A stretch of 64,000 nt of DNA from Tamarix chinensis. Lineage: Eukaryota; Streptophyta; Magnoliopsida; Caryophyllales; Tamaricaceae. The notes beneath the pieces are model-generated. The model had not been told where the DNA came from, did no database searches, and saw only the letters and a list, made by a program, of their open reading frames with translations. This document shows, in pieces, positions 56,891 to 64,000 of the stretch. Every line of letters begins with the position of its first letter. Position 1 is the first letter of the stretch. Made by a program: the position numbers and the translations under genes. The stretch covers positions 124,795,122 through 124,859,121 of the forward strand of contig CM060172.1 in NCBI GenBank assembly GCA_030549775.1. Direction: 5' to 3'.

Positions 56891-57246
56891 TATTGAATTA
56901 ACGTTACCACATGGAATAATAATATTAATACTCCATTAACAATATCCAACTCCACCAACTATTATATTTTAATATAATACTAACATGTTAGCATCCACAC
57001 ATGTTAGGCCACATTCTTGCACAAGAAATTTTACTAAGATGCCCCTAGGGCTCATAATAATATTGTTCATGCATAAATGGTCACAATAACATAAAATAAG
57101 ATGGGTAAGCACTTAACACTTTTATTAATAATCAAACTCTTCCCTTAAGCAACATTTCCACACATGGCATAATAACTAACATACTTTCTCTTTTTCTTTT
57201 TCTTTTTTTATCAATCAATACAAGCAAATATATATATTATATTAAC

Positions 57247-57600
57247 TAAGGGTGTTGACAAACCAAGCCCGCTCGTGAGCTTTTTGGGCTCGGCTCGTTA
57301 ACGGCTCGCTTATCAACAAACTTAAAAATTGGGCTCGAGCTCGGCTCGATTATTAAACAAGTCAAGCTTGAGCCTAATAAATTTGGGCTCAAGCTTGTTT
57401 AGAGTGCAAAAGCTCATGAGCTTGGCTCGTTTACCACAAAAGCTCGAGAGTCGGCTCGTTAAAAGTTTGGCTCGACTCGTTAAAAGCTCGGCTCGTTTAT
57501 AAACAAACCAAGCTCAAGCTTTATTTTTAGGCTCGTTTAGTAAATGAGCCAAACCCAAGCCTACCCCGACTCATCTCAATTTGGTTCGTTAACAGCCCTA
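57247..57600. mobile_element. hAT-type MITE 2 (354 bp)
   Basis: The left end TAAGGGTGTTGACAAACC and the right end, on the minus strand TAGGGCTGTTAACGAACC, are imperfect inverted repeats. The 8-bp duplication ATATTAAC is perfect (57239-57246 and 57601-57608). The interior is full of GGCTCG and CTCGAGC words. There is no coding sequence. It sits inside element D. Confidence 0.92.
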
Positions 57601-57911
57601 ATATTAACCATAAATATCAAGCATAATAACATATTAAAAATCCTAATGTGCTAACATACATTTATCCATAGTTTAAGTGGGGTTTAACGATTACCTTAAT
57701 TCTTGCAAAAATAAAATCTTACTAGTATCCTGGTTAAAGATTCAAGTTTTAAATAGCAAAATCAACACATAAAAATAATGTCAATAATTATTATATTAGA
57801 ATAAGAAAATCAAAGCATAAGACCTTATAAAATTTATTTAATAAAATAATTAACTTAAATATTATCTTACCTTAAAATTTTTAACTAAAATAAACCAAGA
57901 ATGCAGCAACT

Positions 57912-57940
57912 CATGCTGCTCATGCAGCATGAGCTGCATG
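57912..57940. repeat. Twin overlapping hairpins in D
   Basis: Two alternative 8-bp stems share sequence: CATGCTGC (57912-57919) with GCAGCATG (57924-57931), and CATGCAGC (57921-57928) with GCTGCATG (57933-57940). Each has a 4-base loop. It lies at the AT-rich to G-rich transition. Confidence 0.85.
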
Positions 57941-60699
57941 CAAAATTAAATAGAGGAAGGCTCAAAGGGGTGAGGGAAAGTTAAAATTGGTTATTTTTGG
58001 GTTAGTGGTTTGGGGCTAGGAAAGAAGATAGATGGGGGGAGGATTGGAGGCAAGGGAAGGGAGCAGGAGTGAAGAGGGGGTGTAGGTGGCAACTAGTGAT
58101 GGGTTGTTGGCGGCCAAGGGCGGCGGCGAGGTGGCAAAGTGGGCTGCAAGAGGGGATCGGGCTGAGAAGGAAGGAAAAGAGAGGGTATAAATGAAGGGGT
58201 GAGGGGGCTTGTTTCGGCTAAAATATGTATGGGGGTGGTAGAGGAGGTTGCAAGGTGTGGATTGGTGGTTTGGGTGGCGGATAGGTGGTTGAATGACGAC
58301 GAACGAAGGGGTTGCAGAGGGGCTACTGGGAAGGGGGAAAATGGGGAGAAAAAGAAGAGGGGGAGAAAGGAGGAGCTACGGGGTGGCTTGGGTGGTGTTG
58401 TGGTGGCGCAAGGCGGGAGTAGAAAGGTGCAGAAGGTGGTTTAGGATGTTGGTGAGGTGGTTGAGCCGGTGGAGGGCGGCGGTGGTGCAAAACAAAGGGG
58501 AAAATATAGAGGGGAAGAAAAATGGAGGGAAGGGGATCGGGGAAGAAAGAGGGCTCCAAAAATATAGGGCAGGAGGGATAAAGAGGAGAAGAAAAAGAAG
58601 AGGGAGGGTAGGGGTGCAGCTGGCCGGCCGGTGGCAGCGTGTAGGATGGCAGGGAGAGGGAGACGAAGAAGAGGAAAGGGTGGCCATGCGGGATGGAGTG
58701 CATGGATGCTCGGTTCCAAATTAGTGAAAAAAAGACAGGGGAGAGAGAGAGAGATAGGTGGTGGCAGTGGTTGCAGGCTACGGTGGTCGGCGGGGTGCTC
58801 AGGGTGGCAGTCATGGCCGACAAAGACAGGTCGGGCGAGCGGCTGGGTCGAGGCATAGAAGAAGAAGAGAAAAAAAAGGGAATGGGGCATCAGGCCGGTC
58901 GGGGAAGGGAAAAGGGAAACTGGGCCGGCTTGGGGTGAAGGGAAGGAAAGAAAAAACGAGGGATTTGGGTTGCACGCTGGAGAAAGAGAGGAGGGGAAGC
59001 AGTGGGCTAGAGGCCTAGGCGTAGAGGGAGGAGAAGGCAGACTAGCCTGGCGGGCGGGCCCGAAGGAGAAAAGAAGGAAAAGAAAAGAAAGAAGAAAAAG
59101 GAGAAAAAGGGAGAAAGAAAAAGAAAAAGGGAAATGGAAAAATAATTTAATTTAATTTATAAAATAATAAAATATAATTTTTTGATAAATTATTTAATTT
59201 AATAATTTAATTCAATATAATTTAATATATTGGTTCAAAAAGGATAATTTTAGTAAAATATTAGTTTGGGAAATTATTTAAATAAAAATAATATGATAAA
59301 ATAAAAAAATATTTATTTTTAATTTATTAAATACTCCTATTCAAATTTATATACCAAAAAATCTATAAAATAATTAAACTAAATAATTTTTAAAGCTAAT
59401 TTATTTCAAATAAAAGCTATTTATTAAATTATAGGTTTTTAAAAATTTTGGGGGATTACAACCTCGTTCCACCGCTTCCACCGCCACACTAGCCACCTGC
59501 ACCACCCCCTTCCACCCTCTACCTCACCCCTAAACCATCACCGCACCCCTCGAGCCACCCTACAGCCTCCTTCTTCCTCCCCTATTCTTTTTCTCTCATT
59601 TTTCTCCCTTCTCGGTAGCCACACTGCACGGCCTCTTTCCGCCTCTGTTCTGCCACCTCTACCTCCACCTAAGCCACCAAACTAATCCCTGCAACCCCCT
59701 CTACCACCCCAAATCTCCTTTAGCCGAAACCACCACCCACATGCCTTCATTTTCCCCATCCCTTTTCCTTCCTTCTTAGCCCCCTCCATCTCGGCTCATC
59801 TATGTAGCCACCTTCGCAGCCTTACTGCCGCCCTCGCCACTGCCCTTAGCCACCGTCAAGGCATCAACCCATCCCCAACCACCACCTACACCCCCTCTCC
59901 ACCCCTGCACCCTTCCTTGACCTTAAATCCTCCCCCACATGCCTTCTTTCCTAGCCCCAAGTCTCTAACCCAAAAATACCACTCCCTTCTCCCTTTCTTG
60001 CCATTTCAAGCCTCTCCCCCTCATTCCTTTGCATGCAGCTCATGCTGCATGAGTAGTATGGGCTGATGCATGCTTGGGTATGTTTTGTTTAATAAATTTT
60101 AAGGTATAATAATATTTTAAGTTAAGTATTTGATTAATTAAGTTTTATAAAGTCTTATGCCTCTAGTTCTCTTATTTCTAATGTGATAAATATTTATATT
60201 ATTTTTAGGTATTAGTTTTGCTAATCAAAGCTTGAAACTTTAACCGAAATACTGGTAAAGTTCAGTTTTGTGAGAATTAAGGTAACCGTTAAACCCCACT
60301 TAAATGCATGGATAAACGTATGTTAGTACATTAAGCTTTTGAATATGTTATTATGCTTTATATATGTTGTTTAATATAATATATGCAGTTTCTTGGGTTG
60401 ATATGTAGTTTCTTGGGTTGATTGATAAAAAGGAAGCATCTTAGATTATATGCTATGTATGGAAATATTACTTAAGGTAGGAGTTTGGTTAGTAATGAAA
60501 ATGTTAAGTAGTTATCCATATTGTATTATGCTATTGTGAGCCCTGGGAGTATTTTAGTAATATGTTTTGTGCAAGAATGTGGCCTATTATGTGTGGGCGC
60601 TAATGAGTATTATGTTAAATATAATAGTTGTGGAGTTGGATAATGAGAATGGGGTATTAATATTAATATTTCATGTAGTGATAATAATTTAATATAAGT

Positions 60700-61330
60700 G
60701 GTGCAATAAGGGGTAAAATGGTAAATTGTAAGTAAAAAGGGTAAATTGGTAATTTTGGAAGTAAAGGATAGAATGGCAGTTTTGGAAGTAAGGGGTAACA
60801 TGGTAATTTTGGAGGCAAGAGCAAAATGGTAATTCTGTAATTAAAGAGTAAAACATTAATTTTGTATGCAAAAAGGGCAAAATGGAAATTTATAAGTGAA
60901 AAGGATAAAATGATAATTTTGTATGCAAAGGGCAAAACAGTAATTTTGTAAGTAAAAGGATAAAATGGTAATTTTGTGAGTAAAGGGTAAAATGGTAATT
61001 TTGTAAGTAAATGGATAAAATGGTAATTTGTAAGTAAATGGGGTATTATGGTAAATTTGGAAGAGAAGGGTAATTTGGTAACTTAACCATCTAAAGGGTA
61101 ACTTGGTAATTTTGATAATGGAGAAGGCATTTTGGTAATTTAACCAACTAAAGGGAAATTTGGTAATTATAATAATGGAGAAGGGTAATTTGGTAAGTTA
61201 TTCAACTAAAGGGGCAATTTAGCAATTATAACAAAAGAAAAGGACAATTTGATAATCTAACCAATCAAATGGGAGTTATGATAAGTGTAACAATTATGAA
61301 GGGTGGGTGGTGACCTAATAAGTGTGAGGG
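60700..61330. repeat. GGTAATTTTGG minisatellite in E
   Basis: About twenty degenerate units contain AAGGGTAAAATGGTAATTTT and variants, matching the array in C. Confidence 0.9.
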
Positions 61331-62209
61331 ATAGCTTGGTAACGTAAACCAAGTAAGGGTGAGGCGAAGAACAACTATATGCGGGTTACATGCCTGGTGT
61401 GCCATATACTATGCCATATTGTGTACTTTATGCTTAATGATTAATCATTTATAGCGCAACTTGGGGTGAATATATGCTTATATGAATTCTTTATAGCATG
61501 TGGATGATGATTATATTTGTTATGTATACAATTTTATGTGATGTGACCCTATAGGACATGCATGCTAGGATATTTAATGTGGTAATGTGGGATGGAAGGA
61601 TAAAAAAGAAAAAATGGAAAAGTAAGATAACCAAGGGGAAGTAAGTTGGCTAACTTAGGTAAGAATGACCTAAATAACCCATGATCCATGAGTGGATGAA
61701 TAAAAGGGGAATTAAATAAAATGAATGAGTGATGTAACTCTTGCATGAGAGATTTCTAGGGTTTACATGAGATGATCCTTAAGAAAGAAATGTGTTAGGG
61801 TTTGAGCAGCCAACTAGGGCTTTACAATCACATGTATAACTGGTGAGTAGAGTGATGGGATTTGGGTCGAATCTAAATGAGATGAGGTGTGGGACGATAA
61901 AAGAAAGGTTGGGCCACATAGGTCCGATTAGGGTTTTAAAGGAAAACCCTAGGGAGTGGTAGTGAGAGAAGTTGAATGTCACAAGGTGATGGGTCTCAAC
62001 CCACACCCTTAGGAGTTGGGGCTTTGTTATGGGTAGATGTAAGGAGGAATGGGTGTCGGGGTGTGATAAGAGGCGCAAAGGTCTCGAGATATGGGACGGG
62101 CCCTCTCGGGAGAATAGAAGTAGAGTTCGGTGACATGCATGTCTAAAGTGAAATACTTTCGAATAAGATACGAATAAGATATTAATCAGTTAAAGAGGAA
62201 GATTGTTGA

Positions 62210-62580
62210 GCCAGACCCAGACCAATCCACCGGTGATAATAGTGGCCAGCAGCCGGGGTGCCCTAGAGACCGGCCCACTAGCGAATAATAGTGGGCAAGA
62301 GCATTTTTCCCTGCATGATTTATAGTACACTGGCTATAATAGTGGGGGATTTTATGCTCAACAAACCAAATGTAATGAAACTAAGACATGATAAATGCAC
62401 TAATCACTTACAGTGAACCACCTTGTGAGTCGGGGCCAAACCGGTCCACCGACAAATAACAGTGGCTAGGAGCATTTTGCCTTAGAGATCGGTCCACCGG
62501 TGAATAATAGTGGTCAAGAGCGTTCTGCCCTGTATGTATTCTGGTCCACCGGCTATAATAGTGGGGTTCCCGCACTCACA
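62210..62580. repeat. GTCCACCGGTGAATAATAGT repeats in E
   Basis: Six or seven copies of a GTCCACCGG / AATAATAGTGG / GAGCATTTTGCCCT combination occur, interrupted by the word AATCACTTACAGTGAACCAC at 62402-62421. Confidence 0.85.
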
Positions 62581-64000
62581 TGGATATTTATAATCCGAGA
62601 TGATTGATTAATGATTGACTAATGGCTTAAAGGCCCTAAAAGTATCGATTGTTTATTATGACCTATTAATATTTGATTGACTTGTTAAGTATGCGAATGT
62701 ACGAAAGTGAATATTATATATGCACCATTAATATCTGATTGACTTGTTAAATATGTGAATGTATGGATATGAATATTATTTTTACACCTGTTGTTACGTA
62801 TGAATATAGTGGTGTATCGTGTGTTACATTGCGAGCCTACTTTTAAGTGTGTTTTAAAGGGTTACTCAGTATCGTTGTACTAAAGGGTTCCATTCGTGAG
62901 GCATCGCCTATTCAATGGGCAATGTCCCTTGCAGGTCATTTTCAGGTGCTATTCAAGTGGGGTCTCGGGAAAGAGTGTAAGGAACTATCCAAAAAGTCCT
63001 AGGGCTGTCCTCTTTCTCTTTTAAATTATTATTTCAATGTATTCGTTGTTTTGTAACCACCACTAGTGGATTTCATTATCATAAATTGTTTACTACGCTA
63101 CTTTGATTTAAATATGTTTGAGTTTCTCATAAATTGTATTTTTCTCATTTAGCTTTAGCACCTGGTACTGGAATGGTAGGAGTAAAATGTCTGGTACTAA
63201 GTGTGGCAATAATATCCCAAGAATTCACAGTTCTGCTATTCCGCTTCTGCTAATTATTTTAACAAAACGAAATTTTTTAGTAGTAAATTTTGGGGGTGTT
63301 ACACTTTGTGTGTATAGTGGTTGTAGAGGTGGAGGTTTGGAGATGGGACAAAGGTTGTAGAGAGAGTGTGCAGCACCGATGGTGATTGTTGGTGTGATGG
63401 ATGTGAGGTGGTGGAGGTAGTGGGGATGTCAAGGTGGAGGGGATGGTAACCGCAAAAACTGTTATTACCTAGGGTATTACTATAAGAGAAGCAGTTTGGG
63501 CTTGGGGAAAGGATTAGTATAATTCACCAAAGGAAAAGGGAGGAAGAAAAATAAGGCAGTAGGAGAGAAGGAAGAAGGAGGGAAGAAGAGAAGAAGAGGG
63601 TGGTCAATGATGGAGTCTAGGATGGTGGTGGTGGTGTTGGTTGGACAAGAAATGCTAAGGAAAAAGAGGGGGTTAGTCATGAGGGAGAAAAATAGAGGTG
63701 GGACAAAAGGGAAAGGGAAGAGGAGAATAAGTATAAGAAGATGACTAAAAGGTGGGAGACCGGTTTAGGTGTGTGAATAGGGCATGTAGAAATTTTAGGA
63801 GAAAGGTGTAGGGAGGTTGGATAGAAAGAGAGGTCATGCGAGGAGGGAGGTAGGCAAAATGGAGTAGGATGGAAAAGGGGGAAGGTTGGCATGCAGCCTA
63901 GGTAGATGGATGATATAGGAGCCAAGAATGGGAGGAAAGGGACACGAGGAGGGAGCGGTGTGTAGGTCTAGTTTGGTTGGAATGGGAAAGGCAAACACAA

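Larger units (their letters stand above)
54081..59460 (+). mobile_element. Element D, 5.4-kb TG...CA element inside E
   Basis: It starts TGTAACACCCCC at 54081 and ends GGGGGATTACA at 59460. It is the same family as E but in the opposite direction: E's sequence breaks off at 54080 and resumes at 59461. Flanking pentamers are GCCCC and ACCTC, which would need two transitions to be a duplication. It contains the CACTTAGTAC hairpin (54181-54226), GTCCACCGG repeats, a GGTAATTTTG-complement array, a hAT MITE, twin hairpins (57912-57940) and a G-rich block (57950-59130). Open frames in that block are low complexity. Confidence 0.88.
52980..63303 (-). mobile_element. Element E, 4.9-kb TG...CA element split by D
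   Basis: It starts TGTAATCCCCC at 52980 and ends GGGGGTGTTACA at 63303, with a perfect CTTTG duplication (52975-52979 and 63304-63308). Its own sequence is 52980-54080 plus 59461-63303, 4944 bp. Landmarks are a C-rich block (53290-54080, 59461-60030), a CATGCAGC/GCTGCATG hairpin (60032-60051), a GGTAATTTTG array (60700-61330), GTCCACCGG repeats (62210-62570), a CAGTAT...GTACTA degenerate hairpin (62867-62882) and a CACCTGGTAC/GTACTAAGTG hairpin (63159-63203). It is non-coding. Confidence 0.9.
49489..64000 (+). mobile_element. Element F, interrupted, running off the window
   Basis: It begins TGTAACACCCG at 49489. Parts present are 49489-52979 and, after E, 63304-64000. It has the CACTTGGTAC hairpin (49582-49626), a perfect CAGTAC hairpin (49929-49944), decayed GTAGGCAYAAAGGCTGCTAC repeats (50230-50510), a TTTCACTTTAAGTATTAGTA word (50899-50918) and a G-rich block (52170-52550, resuming after 63304). 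It is most like B. A hAT MITE (52551-52967) and element E inserted into its G-rich block. The far end is outside the window. Confidence 0.75.

Noticed and set aside
58199..59155. Arg/Gly-rich open frames on both strands
   Set aside because: These are G-rich block shadows in element D, without homology or conserved frame.
54076..59465. Exact target duplication for element D
   Set aside because: Flanks GCCCC and ACCTC share three of five bases. The ends are nevertheless clear from the break in E.

Overview
The window is nuclear DNA of a flowering plant, probably a eudicot; the species cannot be named from sequence alone. The signs are spliced genes with GT-AG introns, Arabidopsis-type TTTAGGG repeats, an AT-rich background and dense nested transposable elements. 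Two intact protein genes sit between about 7.3 and 28.0 kb. Most of the rest is repetitive.

Genes. On the minus strand, 11512-7312 is a 14-exon gene for plastid glycolytic glyceraldehyde-3-phosphate dehydrogenase (GAPCp type, 422 aa). Every intron has GT-AG borders and the reading frame closes. On the plus strand, 24850-27980 is an 11-exon gene for a 443-aa protein built from two tandem lysozyme/SLT-like modules. The first keeps the family's catalytic-type Glu and G-x-M-Q motif; the second has lost both. The protein ends in a CaaX prenylation box encoded by a tiny last exon. That exon has been tandemly duplicated, with its splice-acceptor AG, just downstream.

Repeats. At 13.4-19.6 kb a terminal-inverted-repeat element lies between (TA)n tracts and carries a TTTAGGG array, which a 4.1-kb TG...CA element has split in two. 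Inverted copies of another such element (168-4416 and 30115-34958) flank both genes. From 30 kb to the end the window is almost wholly nested, coding-less, 3-5 kb elements. They begin TGTAAYRCCC and end GGGTGTTACA, and three of them have perfect 5-bp target duplications. I number them A1, A2, B, C, D, E, F, G1, G2, H1, H2 and I. The deepest nest is F (49489 to past 64000), holding a hAT MITE and E (52980-63303). E holds D (54081-59460), which holds a second hAT MITE (57247-57600).

These elements share short inverted repeats whose stems persist while loops, and in one copy paired stem bases, change. They also share a GC-rich block next to a palindrome, and each family has its own minisatellite. 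They look like solo LTRs of a long-LTR retrotransposon or a non-autonomous derivative. No gag-pol was seen. One decayed LINE reverse-transcriptase fragment lies at 49249-49486.

For orientation, 'forward' means the end carrying the CAGTAC hairpin is at the lower coordinate (A1, B, D, F, G1); A2, C, E and H2 are reversed.
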